Assembly: GCF_003095655.1 (NCBI RefSeq)
Contig: NZ_CP029151.1
Span: 1,611,001 to 1,675,000 of the forward strand
Source of the DNA: Dokdonia sp. Dokd-P16
GTDB taxonomy: Bacteria > Bacteroidota > Bacteroidia > Flavobacteriales > Flavobacteriaceae
Reading direction: 5' to 3'
DNA: 64,000 nt
A program made the translations under genes and the position numbers. Below the pieces are notes generated by a model. It made no database searches. It saw nothing but the letters and a program-made list of their open reading frames with translations, and was not told the origin of the DNA. This document shows positions 35,751 to 44,231 of this stretch, piece by piece. Each line of letters begins with the position of its first letter. Position 1 is the stretch's first letter.

Positions 35751-37661
35751 ATGAGTAACTACCATATCAAAGGACTTAAAGAGTATTTCCAGGTCTATGG
35801 AATGGCTGTAGATGATCCAGAGCAATTTTGGGAAGAAATAGCTGAAGAAAATTTTGTCTGGCGTAAGTACTGGGATTCGGTACTTGATTGGGATTTTGAA
35901 AAACCGGAAGTAAAATGGTTTGATGGTGCTCAACTTAATATAACAGAAAACTGTATCGATAGGCACCTTAATCATCATGGAGATAAGACCGCATTTATTT
36001 TTGAGCCTAATGACCCTAGTGAAGCTGCGGAGCATATTAGTTATAAAGATTTACATAAACGTGTATGTAAATTTGCAAATGTGCTTAAATCTAAAGGGAT
36101 AAAGCGTGGAGATCGCGTTTGTATTTATCTACCTATGATTCCAGAACTAGCTGTTTCTATGTTGGCATGTGCACGTATAGGAGCTATACATTCTGTAGTA
36201 TTTGCTGGATTTTCTAGTGTAGCCTTAAGCACTCGTATTAATGATGCGAGTTGTAAGATGGTAATTACGAGTGATGGTTCATATCGTGGGACTAAAAAGG
36301 TAGATCTTAAAGTTATTGTAGATGATGCTTTAAATAATTCTCCTTCTGTGGAGGATGTACTTGTAGTAAAACGTACAGGCTGTGAGGTAGTATTGAAAGA
36401 AGGACGTGATGAGTGGCTAGCTCCATTATTAGAAAATTCATCAATAGAGTGTATTGCCGAGACTCTAGAGGCAGAAGATCCACTCTTCATTTTATATACA
36501 TCAGGTTCTACTGGTAAACCTAAAGGGATGTTACATACTACCGCTGGATATATGGTTAATGTGGCCTATACATTTAAAAATGTATTTCAATATAAAGGAG
36601 ATGATGTATTTTGGTGTAGTGCAGATATAGGTTGGATTACAGGACATAGTTACACCGTTTATGGTCCATTAATTAATGGAGCTACCTCTATAATTTATGA
36701 GGGAGTACCTAATTTTCCAGATTGGGGGCGTTTCTGGGCGCTTATAGATAAGCATCAAGTAAGTCAACTATATACGGCACCTACAGCAATAAGAGCGCTT
36801 GCCAAGGAGAACTTGAGTTATGTAGAAAAATATAAATTAACATCCCTTAAAGTATTAGGTACAGTGGGTGAACCCATCAATGAGGAAGCCTGGCATTGGT
36901 ATAATAATAATGTAGGGAAAAAAGATTGTCCTATTGCCGATACATGGTGGCAAACAGAAACGGGAGGAATTATGATAAGTCCTATTCCATTTTCGACGCC
37001 TACAATTCCCACATTTGCAACCTTACCATTACCAGGAATACAAGCCTGTTTAATGGATGAACAAGGCAAAGAAATAAAAGGAAATCGAGTAGAAGGAAGA
37101 TTGTGCATTAAATTTCCATGGCCTAGTATAGCTAGAACGATATGGGGTGATCACAAAAGGTATAAAGACACGTATTTTTCAACATTTGAAAATAAATATT
37201 TTACGGGAGATAGAGCATTACGTGATGCAACTGGTTATTATCGTATTACAGGGCGTGTAGATGATGTGATTATTGTATCCGGTCATAACTTAGGAACCGC
37301 ACCTATAGAAGATGCTATCAATGAACATCCAGCGGTTGCCGAAAGTGCTATTGTTGGCTTTCCACATGATATAAAAGGAAACGCTTTGTATGGTTATGTA
37401 ACCCTAAAAGATTCTGGATTAAGTATTGATAATGATCATCTTAGAAAAGAAATTAATCTTATTATTACAGAAAAAATAGGACCTATTGCAAAACTAGATA
37501 AAATTCAATTTACAAGTGCATTACCTCAGACACGTTCTGGTAAGATAATGCGACGTATACTGCGCAGAATAGCATCAGGAGATGTTGATAACATAGGAGA
37601 TATAAGCACATTGATTAATCCTGAGACTGTAAAGGATGTTATGGATAACGTATTATTATAG
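35751..37661 (+). CDS. acs: Acetyl-CoA synthetase, copy 1
   Basis: 636 residues, an AMP-forming acyl-CoA synthetase that activates acetate. The P-loop-like YTSGSTGKPKGM, the acetate/AMP motif DTWWQTETGG (Trp399, Trp400) and Lys598 in TRSGKIMRR, the usual acetylation site, are present. Oddities are Arg488 in YFTGDRAL, where the family and copy 2 have Gly after the ribose-binding Asp, and Asn in SGHNLGT where most ACS have Arg (shared with copy 2). Codon choice is more AT-rich than in copy 2. It is followed by a terminator and a broken thioredoxin gene, mirroring acs copy 2 and its thioredoxin gene. Confidence 0.95.
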   Translation: MSNYHIKGLKEYFQVYGMAVDDPEQFWEEIAEENFVWRKYWDSVLDWDFEKPEVKWFDGAQLNITENCIDRHLNHHGDKTAFIFEPNDPSEAAEHISYKDLHKRVCKFANVLKSKGIKRGDRVCIYLPMIPELAVSMLACARIGAIHSVVFAGFSSVALSTRINDASCKMVITSDGSYRGTKKVDLKVIVDDALNNSPSVEDVLVVKRTGCEVVLKEGRDEWLAPLLENSSIECIAETLEAEDPLFILYTSGSTGKPKGMLHTTAGYMVNVAYTFKNVFQYKGDDVFWCSADIGWITGHSYTVYGPLINGATSIIYEGVPNFPDWGRFWALIDKHQVSQLYTAPTAIRALAKENLSYVEKYKLTSLKVLGTVGEPINEEAWHWYNNNVGKKDCPIADTWWQTETGGIMISPIPFSTPTIPTFATLPLPGIQACLMDEQGKEIKGNRVEGRLCIKFPWPSIARTIWGDHKRYKDTYFSTFENKYFTGDRALRDATGYYRITGRVDDVIIVSGHNLGTAPIEDAINEHPAVAESAIVGFPHDIKGNALYGYVTLKDSGLSIDNDHLRKEINLIITEKIGPIAKLDKIQFTSALPQTRSGKIMRRILRRIASGDVDNIGDISTLINPETVKDVMDNVLL

Positions 37662-37668
37662 GTATAAC

Positions 37669-37699
37669 AAAGTCTCAAGGAGAAAATCTTTGGGACTTT
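37669..37699 (+). terminator. Terminator after acs copy 1
   Basis: AAAGTCTCAAGG (37669-37680) pairs with CTTTGGGACTTT (37688-37699): twelve pairs including two G-U wobbles, followed by TT. It isolates acs1 from the thioredoxin remnant. Confidence 0.65.
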
Positions 37700-37781
37700 T
37701 TGAGTTTGGTATAAATGATTAGAAATTTCTTTAAACCTCTACAGTAATAGGTGCATTTTGGTATATTTCAAAAAAACAATT

Positions 37782-38005
37782 TTGAAATCATCTAATCTGA
37801 AATTCTAGTTCTTGTAGACTTTTATGCTACTTGGTGTCGACCCTGTAAAACATTAGGATCTATATTCGGAGCGAGTAAAAGAAGAGCTCGGCCTCAAGTC
37901 AAAATTGTGAAGATTGATGTAGATAAAAATCAACCACTAGCAGCACAATATACTGTAAGAGGAGTACCTACGATGATACTTTATAAAGCAGGAAAACAAG
38001 GTTGA
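37782..38005 (+). pseudogene. Thioredoxin pseudogene (decayed copy of 43022-43318)
   Basis: Aligning with the intact thioredoxin gene shows the same order of segments: a start region (TTG AAA TCA TC for ATG AAA TCA TC), then VDFYATWC, IDVDKNQPLAAQY, VRGVPTMILYKAGKQ. Lesions: the ATG is TTG, about 16 bases are missing near codon 4, which brings an in-frame TAG, a +1 and a later -1 shift scramble the middle, WCGPC has become WCRPC, and a stop follows KQG so the last 20 or so residues are lost. It lies 120 bases after acs1. The 359-base gap 37662-38020 holds only this and the acs1 terminator. Confidence 0.85.
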
Positions 38006-38020
38006 GTAAAAATGTATATA

Positions 38021-40249
38021 TCACACGCTATGCATTAAGAGCATGTCTAAGAGAATCTCTGTCTTATAGGGTTTGAGTATGCTATTGTTAATGCCGTGTT
38101 TTGTTAGTTCTTTATCTCCTTCTTTATAGCTTGTGGCTGTAAGAGCAATGATAGGAGTTATACTGTCAAACTTTCTTATAACAATACTTGCGTCAATACC
38201 ATTCATAATAGGCATGTTAATATCCATCAATATGAAATCATAGGCATTATTCTTTACTGCGCTCACAGCTTGTTGTCCATCACTGGCACTTTCGTTTTTT
38301 ATACCGTATTGTTCAAGTACTTTTTTAGTTACAAGTTGGTTAATATTATTGTCGTCTACTATAAGTACCTTTTTGCCTTTGAGACGTTCATAGCTTGAGA
38401 TATCTGATTGAACTTCTAGGTAGGAGTCGGATCCAGTTTCTAGGTCAATTGTAAATGAAAAAGTAGAACCTTTATTTGGACTGCTTACTAGTGATAATTT
38501 ACTCCCTAGTATGTGTAAAATCTTTTTTACAATAGGAAGACCTAGGCCTGTGCCTTGATGGTCTGAACTGGCCCCTACTTGAGCAAACTCAGTAAAAATT
38601 TTTTCTTGTTCTTCTTTGGCAATGCCTTGTCCTGTGTCTGCTATACTAAAGAGAATACTGTTTACATCTTTATTCTTTTCTTGTAGTGTTGCCTTTATGG
38701 TGATTGTGCCATCCTCTGTAAACTTGCTGGCATTACTCGATAAGTTCATGAGGACTTGAGAGATTTTAGTTTTATCGCCCAGTAAAGTGTCTGGAATATT
38801 AGGGTCAATAATTACCTTAGTAGTGTTATTGTTTTTCTTATTTATAAACTCAAGAGTTTGTACGATGTGAGGTATTAATTTATGTAGTCTAAAGTTAGTC
38901 TTCTGGACGCGCTCGCCTTCTTTTGAGGCAAACTTATTTAAGCTCAATATGTCATTTACGAGTGCTAGGAGATAGTCGGCAGAAAATTTTAGGGATTTTA
39001 AATCTTCCTCATGACTTTTGAGTGCTGGGTCTTCAAGAAATACAGATGAAAGTCCTATAATTCCATAGAGCGGAGTTCTTAATTCGTGACTTACTGTAGA
39101 AAGGAATTTAGTATTGCTTCTGGCTAGCTTTTGAGATTTCTTTTTAGCTTGTAGATATTGTTTGTTTTTTGATTTTAAATTATCAAGAAGCCTGTTTCGT
39201 TTTTTCCTTCCATATAATAAAGTTCCGATAAATAAGAGTAAGATTGCCGCTAGTACGAGTGAAGTTCTTAAAAGTAATTTGTCTTCACCAGCCTTTTGAA
39301 GCGCGAGCTCATTTTCTAATTTAGAGGCTCGTAGTTCTTGTTTAAATTTATTGAGATTAAAGCGAGAGGTAGCATTTTTTTGCTGCTTTATCTTGTTTGC
39401 TTCATATCTCTTTTCGACGAGTACATCATAGGTTTTACGTATGTTATTTACTTGCTCGTAGTTACCTAAGCTTTCATAGGCTTTCATTAGGTTTTTATAA
39501 TTATCAATTTTGTAATTGTCATCTTGCTCATTACCAGCGATCTCCATAGAGTAGTTAATTGCATTAATCGCCTCTTTGGGTTTATTTTGTAATAGATAGA
39601 TAGAACTTTGAACGTGATAGACGGTCCCTTCAAAGTTGTTTTTCCTTCCATTAAAGTCATCTTTTGTTAGCAATTCTTTTGCTTGATTTAGATAGTATTG
39701 CGCTTCATTAGGTTGCCCTTTTATGACGTATAGTTCTGCTAGGTTGTTATTTGATATAAAATCAATCATGATACTATTTTCAATTTCTGGGCTTATGGCG
39801 AGTGCTTCTTCAAAATAAGTGATGGCCTTTTCTGGATCTTTCTCAAAAAAAGTGTTCCCCAGATTAGTAAGATTTCTTGCCAAATTAAAGGTGTCATTAG
39901 ATTTTTTATTTTCCTCAATGGCGTTATTAAAAAGATCTTCGGCACCCTGAAAATTGTCTACTTGTATAAATGCATTTCCTAGAATACTTCTTAAACGAGA
40001 TGTAGTGATAGGTGATTTGACTCTCTTAGCATTATCTAGAAGATGTGGTACTATCTCAATTACTTTTTCATAACTGGACTCATTGAAAAGGGTGAGAATT
40101 GACGGCATCAGAGAGTCTATCTCTGCAATAGTAAATTGCTTTTCTTTTATTGAAAGAATTTCTTCTTGAGAGATTGTCTCTTGACTGTAGGATTTAAAAG
40201 TATATACAGTACTTAAAACAACTAGAAGTATTGTAGTTAGTCTAGTCAT
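38021..40249 (-). CDS. TPR-containing hybrid sensor histidine kinase
   Basis: 742 residues. Signal peptide (LTTILLVVLSTVYTFKSYSQ), then a periplasmic region of TPR-like repeats (for example AITYFEEALAISPEIE, NEAQYYLNQAKELL), a transmembrane segment near 325-345 (LLLRTSLVLAAILLLFIGTLLYG), a coiled coil, HisKA with FLSTVSHELRTPLYGIIGL, HATPase_c (ADTGQGI, GTGLGLPIVKKIL) and a C-terminal receiver (VLIVDDNNINQ, phosphoacceptor FILMDINMPIMNG, Lys in ILKPYK). A DNA-binding output is absent, so it likely feeds a phosphorelay. It lies opposite in direction between the two acs copies, with its end 15 bases beyond the thioredoxin pseudogene. Confidence 0.92.
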   Translation of the reverse strand: MTRLTTILLVVLSTVYTFKSYSQETISQEEILSIKEKQFTIAEIDSLMPSILTLFNESSYEKVIEIVPHLLDNAKRVKSPITTSRLRSILGNAFIQVDNFQGAEDLFNNAIEENKKSNDTFNLARNLTNLGNTFFEKDPEKAITYFEEALAISPEIENSIMIDFISNNNLAELYVIKGQPNEAQYYLNQAKELLTKDDFNGRKNNFEGTVYHVQSSIYLLQNKPKEAINAINYSMEIAGNEQDDNYKIDNYKNLMKAYESLGNYEQVNNIRKTYDVLVEKRYEANKIKQQKNATSRFNLNKFKQELRASKLENELALQKAGEDKLLLRTSLVLAAILLLFIGTLLYGRKKRNRLLDNLKSKNKQYLQAKKKSQKLARSNTKFLSTVSHELRTPLYGIIGLSSVFLEDPALKSHEEDLKSLKFSADYLLALVNDILSLNKFASKEGERVQKTNFRLHKLIPHIVQTLEFINKKNNNTTKVIIDPNIPDTLLGDKTKISQVLMNLSSNASKFTEDGTITIKATLQEKNKDVNSILFSIADTGQGIAKEEQEKIFTEFAQVGASSDHQGTGLGLPIVKKILHILGSKLSLVSSPNKGSTFSFTIDLETGSDSYLEVQSDISSYERLKGKKVLIVDDNNINQLVTKKVLEQYGIKNESASDGQQAVSAVKNNAYDFILMDINMPIMNGIDASIVIRKFDSITPIIALTATSYKEGDKELTKHGINNSILKPYKTEILLDMLLMHSV

Positions 40250-40626
40250 AAATTTTGATTTGGGAATGATAATTTAAGAAATTATCCCTAGAGTATGTTT
40301 TATGTCAAAAAATGGATTTAATTAACTAATAATATTCTTTTAATCTTGAAAATACTGCTTTTTGTCGATTATAGGGGTGGTTTACTTAGATTTTTTTATT
40401 TTCCAAAATCTCTGTGATATTTTTTATAAGCCGCTAATTATCAGCAATGAATAATTTTCATGTTATAAAAAGGCTCTCTGTTGCATATTTGAGCCTTAAC
40501 TAGTTGAGATTTTGAATTTATGGTAATATTAGGATGGTTTGTCTTTGGTGCGCTTTCGCGAAAGCGTTAAATGTTTTCATTATTAGCGTCATACTCTATA
40601 TCTTTTATCAATCAAATAGATACATA
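40250..40626. other. Divergent intergenic region upstream of acs copy 2
   Basis: 377 bases between the hybrid kinase start and acs copy 2. It contains a hairpin, AAGGCTC (40470-40476) with GAGCCTT (40491-40497), and palindrome copy 12. A reading frame open through the palindrome into acs2 is rejected as an N-terminal extension. No full promoter match was found. Confidence 0.6.
40551..40566. repeat. CGCTTTCGCGAAAGCG palindrome, copy 12 (upstream of acs2)
   Basis: Perfect 16-base copy, 60 bases before the acs2 start codon. Confidence 0.9.
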
Positions 40627-42537
40627 ATGAGTAATTACCACATAAAAGATCTAGAAGAGTATTTTCAAGTCTACCGAAAGTCTGTAGACAAGCCTGAGCA
40701 ATTCTGGGAAGAAATTGCCGAAGAAAACTTTGTCTGGCGCAAGCGCTGGGATACCGTATTAGATTGGGATTTTAAAAAGCCAGAAGTAAAGTGGTTTGAT
40801 GGAGCCCAATTAAATATTACAGAAAATTGTCTCGATAGACATCTCTACACTCGTGGTGATAAAACAGCATTGCTCTTTGAGCCTAATAATCCTGCTGATC
40901 CTGCCGAACATATTACTTATAAAGACCTGCATGAGCGCGTGTGCAAGTTTGCAAATGTGCTTAAGGCTAAAGGTGTGACACGCGGTGATCGCGTGTGTAT
41001 TTATGTACCCATGATACCGGAACTTGCGGTATCTATGCTTGCATGTGCTCGTATAGGAGCGGTGCATTCAGTAGTATTTGCCGGTTTTTCTAGTACTGCA
41101 TTAAGTACTCGTATTAATGATGCAAGCTGTAAGATGGTGATTACAAGTGATGGCTCATATCGAGGTAATAAAACGATTGACCTTAAGAGTATTGTGGATG
41201 AGGCATTAGAAAATACTCCATCTGTTCAGAGCGTACTTGTTGTTAAACGCACTGGTGGCAATGTAGTAATGAAAGATGGGCGTGATGAGTGGGTAGCACC
41301 ACTGTTAAAGGAAGCATCAACAGATTGCCCTGCCGAAACTATGGAAGCAGAGGATTCTCTATTCATTTTATACACCTCTGGCTCTACAGGCCAACCTAAG
41401 GGGATGTTGCACACTACCGCTGGCTATATGGTATATAGTGCATATACATTTAAAAATGTATTCCAATATAGAGAAGATGATGTGTATTGGTGTAGTGCAG
41501 ATATAGGATGGATTACTGGGCATAGTTATATTGTCTACGGGCCACTTGCAAATGGTGCAACCTCGGTACTTTATGAAGGCGTACCTAGTTTTCCAGACTG
41601 GGGTCGCTTTTGGGAAATAATAGATAAACATCAAGTAAGCCAGTTTTATACTGCTCCCACGGCGATAAGAGCACTTGCAAAGGAAAACTTGAGTTATGTG
41701 GAGAAGTATGATTTATCATCTCTAAAAGTATTAGGAACCGTAGGTGAGCCCATAAATGAAGAGGCTTGGCACTGGTATAATGATAATATAGGGAAGAAAA
41801 AATGTCCAATTGTTGATAGCTGGTTTCAAACTGAAAACGGTGGGATTATGATCAGCCCTATCCCCTTTGCAACGCCTACAATTCCCACATTTGCAACTTT
41901 GCCATTACCAGGAATACAACCCTGCTTAATGGATGAACAAGGCAAAGAAATAAAAGGAAACCAAGTAGAAGGAAAATTGTGCATTAAATTTCCATGGCCT
42001 AGTATAGCTAGAACGATATGGGGAGATCACAAAAGGTATAAAGACACGTATTTTTCGGCATTTGATAATATGTATTTTACTGGAGATGGTGCTTTGAGAG
42101 ATGCTACGGGTTATTATAGAATCACAGGACGTGTAGATGATGTCATTATCGTTTCTGGTCACAACTTAGGTACAGCACCTATAGAAGATGCTATTAATGA
42201 ACATCCAGCTGTTGCCGAAAGTGCAATTGTAGGTTTTCCTCATACTATTAAAGGAAATGCTTTGTATGGTTATGTAACGTTAAAGGAGACTGGAGAAGGG
42301 CGTGATCACGATAATTTACGCAAGGAGATTAATCAGCTTATTACAGAAAAAATAGGTCCGATTGCTAAGCTTGATAAAATCCAATTTACAAATGGATTAC
42401 CTAAAACGCGATCTGGTAAAATCATGCGTCGCATACTACGCAAGATTGCGTCCGGAGAAGGGGATAATCTAGGAGATATAAGTACACTTCTTAACCCTGA
42501 GGTGGTGAAGAGCGTAAAAGACAACGCGCTATTATAA
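40627..42537 (+). CDS. acs: Acetyl-CoA synthetase, copy 2
   Basis: 636 residues from the ATG at 40627, which aligns with the start of copy 1 (MSNYHIK); the open frame upstream to 40534 reads through a palindrome copy and is not conserved. It is colinear with copy 1 without indels. YTSGSTGQPKGM and Lys598 are kept, and YFTGDGAL is canonical. The acetate-pocket motif reads DSWFQTENGG, with Phe400 for the second Trp and Asn404 for Thr, so acyl preference or rate may differ. It is followed by a terminator, a small opposite-strand gene and the intact thioredoxin. Confidence 0.95.
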   Translation: MSNYHIKDLEEYFQVYRKSVDKPEQFWEEIAEENFVWRKRWDTVLDWDFKKPEVKWFDGAQLNITENCLDRHLYTRGDKTALLFEPNNPADPAEHITYKDLHERVCKFANVLKAKGVTRGDRVCIYVPMIPELAVSMLACARIGAVHSVVFAGFSSTALSTRINDASCKMVITSDGSYRGNKTIDLKSIVDEALENTPSVQSVLVVKRTGGNVVMKDGRDEWVAPLLKEASTDCPAETMEAEDSLFILYTSGSTGQPKGMLHTTAGYMVYSAYTFKNVFQYREDDVYWCSADIGWITGHSYIVYGPLANGATSVLYEGVPSFPDWGRFWEIIDKHQVSQFYTAPTAIRALAKENLSYVEKYDLSSLKVLGTVGEPINEEAWHWYNDNIGKKKCPIVDSWFQTENGGIMISPIPFATPTIPTFATLPLPGIQPCLMDEQGKEIKGNQVEGKLCIKFPWPSIARTIWGDHKRYKDTYFSAFDNMYFTGDGALRDATGYYRITGRVDDVIIVSGHNLGTAPIEDAINEHPAVAESAIVGFPHTIKGNALYGYVTLKETGEGRDHDNLRKEINQLITEKIGPIAKLDKIQFTNGLPKTRSGKIMRRILRKIASGEGDNLGDISTLLNPEVVKSVKDNALL

Positions 42538-42542
42538 CATGA

Positions 42543-42573
42543 GAAACCCCGAAGATTATTTCTTCGGGGTTTC
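42543..42573. terminator. Bidirectional terminator after acs copy 2
   Basis: GAAACCCCGAAGA (42543-42555) pairs perfectly with TCTTCGGGGTTTC (42561-42573) over a 5-base loop; it lies between convergent acs2 and the small gene at 42595. Confidence 0.85.
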
Positions 42574-42594
42574 TTATATATAGTGAGTGATTAA

Positions 42595-42738
42595 TTAACT
42601 CTTTAGATTATCTCGTGGTTGGGTAAACTCTTTTTTATCTTTTACCTGATAGTTAATCTCTTTGCCGTGAGTGGCCTCTAGATTAATCGCTTGTTCTTTT
42701 TTACTTGTTTTCTCTGGATTAGGTGTTGTATTACTCAT
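42595..42738 (-). CDS. Small charged protein of unknown function (47 aa)
   Basis: ATG at 42738 to TAA at 42595, 47 residues beginning MSNTTPNPEKTSKKEQ and ending FTQPRDNLKS. It is hydrophilic, rich in Lys, Glu, Asn and Thr, with no Cys and no hydrophobic core. Support comes from a minus-strand TATCTTTA -7-like box about 25 bases upstream, a shared terminator and a clear ATG. I recognise no family. With this gene and the acs2 terminator, the 484-base gap 42538-43021 is explained except for about 280 AT-rich bases before the thioredoxin gene. Confidence 0.55.
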   Translation of the reverse strand: MSNTTPNPEKTSKKEQAINLEATHGKEINYQVKDKKEFTQPRDNLKS

Positions 42739-43021
42739 GATTATAATTTTTAATGTTCACTTAAAGATAATTTGAAACTGCCTTTTTGTAAAAGCAATTA
42801 ATAAACCTTAACCATCCATTGTTAAAAAATGTGAACGGTGGTGCTTGAAGATTAGAGCTGTAGGTGTGAGTAGTTTTGAGAGAGTTTACTGGTTCAAAAA
42901 TGTGCTAGTTTGGATATTAAGGAACACACATCAAAAACGACTAAGGTTATAAATCTCTTAAAGCCATTAATGGTACAGAGGGATTTTATTATATTTCAAT
43001 AAATCTAAAATATACACAACG

Positions 43022-43318
43022 ATGAAATCATCCTTTTTTGATATAATCCAATCTGAAACGCCCGTCTTAGTAGACTTTTATGCAACATGGTGCGGGCCTT
43101 GTAAAACATTAGGTCCAATACTAGAACAAGTAAAAGATGAGCTAGGTGATCAAGTGAAAATTATAAAAATAGACGTAGATAAAAATCAGCCGCTTGCTGC
43201 ACAGTATAATGTGCGTGGAGTACCTACTATGATTCTTTATAAAGCAGGTAAGCAGGTGTGGAGACAATCTGGAGTGCTGGAGAAAAGTGTTATTGTTGAG
43301 GTGGTAAAAACAGCATAG
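43022..43318 (+). CDS. Thioredoxin
   Basis: 98 residues with the full fold: VLVDFYATWCGPCKTLGPIL (redox Cys24 and Cys27), IDVDKNQPLAAQYNVRGVPTMIL with the cis-Pro, and KAGKQVWRQSG. It is a cytoplasmic disulfide reductase. Its stop and the next start abut (TAG then ATG at 43319), so it is coupled to the ThiE/TenI-like gene. It is the intact counterpart of the remnant at 37782-38005. Confidence 0.93.
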   Translation: MKSSFFDIIQSETPVLVDFYATWCGPCKTLGPILEQVKDELGDQVKIIKIDVDKNQPLAAQYNVRGVPTMILYKAGKQVWRQSGVLEKSVIVEVVKTA

Positions 43319-43921
43319 ATGATCATATTAATTTCTTCGGAGAAAACAAGCGAAAGTGAGATAGAGACGCTTCATCAACTCTTTGAAGCTGGATTATCTC
43401 ATTTTCATCTTAGAAAACCAGATGCAAGTCTTGATGAGCACATAGCATACTTGAATATGGTTGATAGTGCATATCATAATCGTATAATGACGCACAACTT
43501 TCATAAAGAGCTGTGTAATCAATTTAACATTATGGGTGTGCATCTAGAGGAAGCGATGTGGAGAGCACAAGGTGACCGTCTAGAGGACTATGTAATCTCA
43601 TTTACTAGCAAAGGAAATATTGTGTCTTCCTCTTATCACGAGCCTCAAGATCTTGCTTCGCAAGCAGTGCGTTTTGCATATACATTATTAAGTCCTGTGT
43701 TTTCGGCAATTTCTAAAAGTGATATGCAAGGAAGAGGTTTTGATGTGCGTCACATTAATAAGGATATTGTGGGCATGGGAGGAATAAATGCAACCACAAC
43801 TCCAGAAGCACTAAAACTTGGTTTTAAAGGAGTAGGAGCGCTAGGTGGTATATGGAATGCAGATGATCCTGTAGTAGCCTTTGTGGAGATGAAGACCGCT
43901 TTCGCGAAAGCGAATACCTAA
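43319..43921 (+). CDS. Thiamine phosphate synthase/TenI-like protein
   Basis: 200 residues with a TIM-barrel pattern of the ThiE/TenI family: FEAGLSHFHLRKPD, IMTHNFH, GVHLEE, LLSPVFSAISKSDMQGRGF and VGMGGINATTTPEA near the phosphate-binding end. ThiE usually has QLR or QxR where FHLRKP stands and a GPIF rather than SPVF motif, so it may be the TenI-type branch rather than the main ThiE; no other thiamine genes are nearby. The last residues, TAFAKANT, are encoded by palindrome copy 13. Confidence 0.75.
   Translation: MIILISSEKTSESEIETLHQLFEAGLSHFHLRKPDASLDEHIAYLNMVDSAYHNRIMTHNFHKELCNQFNIMGVHLEEAMWRAQGDRLEDYVISFTSKGNIVSSSYHEPQDLASQAVRFAYTLLSPVFSAISKSDMQGRGFDVRHINKDIVGMGGINATTTPEALKLGFKGVGALGGIWNADDPVVAFVEMKTAFAKANT
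43897..43912. repeat. CGCTTTCGCGAAAGCG palindrome, copy 13 (3' end of TenI-like gene)
   Basis: Perfect 16-base copy, nine bases before the end of the coding sequence; read as AFAKA. Confidence 0.9.
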
Positions 43922-43928
43922 CCTTTAC

Positions 43929-43936
43929 TATATTTG
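43929..43936 (+). promoter_or_regulatory. -7 box of the small Lys-rich gene, four bases before the ATG
   Basis: TATATTTG, a full consensus match, with the ATG at 43941 four bases later. Confidence 0.6.
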
Positions 43937-43940
43937 CACC

Positions 43941-44105
43941 ATGGCAAAACGAGGAACACCTAAGAATACGAAAAATAAAGCAAAGCATTCTAAGCTTATG
44001 GATCGTAAGAAAAAGAAAGAGCGCGAGAAAAAAGACGCTAGTGAAGCGCGATTACTCGAAGCAAAAGAAAAGATGAAAGCTCTTAAAGAGAAAGAAGAAG
44101 AATAA
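43941..44105 (+). CDS. Small Lys/Glu-rich protein (54 aa)
   Basis: 54 residues starting MAKRGTPKNTKNKAKHS. The first third is strongly basic, the rest is a Lys/Glu helix (KKKKEREKKDASEARLLEAK, KEKEEE). It looks like a solvent-exposed helix or coiled coil that could bind nucleic acid through its basic end. Reasons to call it real: a perfect -7 box four bases upstream, an ATG and a strong terminator two bases after the stop. No family recognised. It accounts for most of the gap 43922-44231; the rest is AT-rich. Confidence 0.7.
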   Translation: MAKRGTPKNTKNKAKHSKLMDRKKKKEREKKDASEARLLEAKEKMKALKEKEEE

Positions 44106-44106
44106 T

Positions 44107-44130
44107 AAAAGCGTCCCGATGGACGCTTTT
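44107..44130 (+). terminator. Terminator after the small Lys-rich gene
   Basis: AAAAGCGTCC (44107-44116), loop CGAT, GGACGCTTTT (44121-44130), then TTT. Confidence 0.9.
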
Positions 44131-44231
44131 TTTGGTTTTAGAGCGTAACATATTGATAGTAAAGACGTCATTTTAATAGTTTAGGCAACCATTTTAATTT
44201 TTCCAGCGTCTATATATTAAATAACCATCTT

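Noticed and set aside
37782-38005. A second functional thioredoxin gene after acs copy 1
   Set aside because: There is no proper start, an in-frame stop follows codon 8, the middle is frame-shifted twice, the active site is WCRPC and the C-terminus is lost.
40534-40626. A 31-residue N-terminal extension of acs copy 2
   Set aside because: It reads through a palindrome copy and has no counterpart in copy 1, which starts at the equivalent of 40627.
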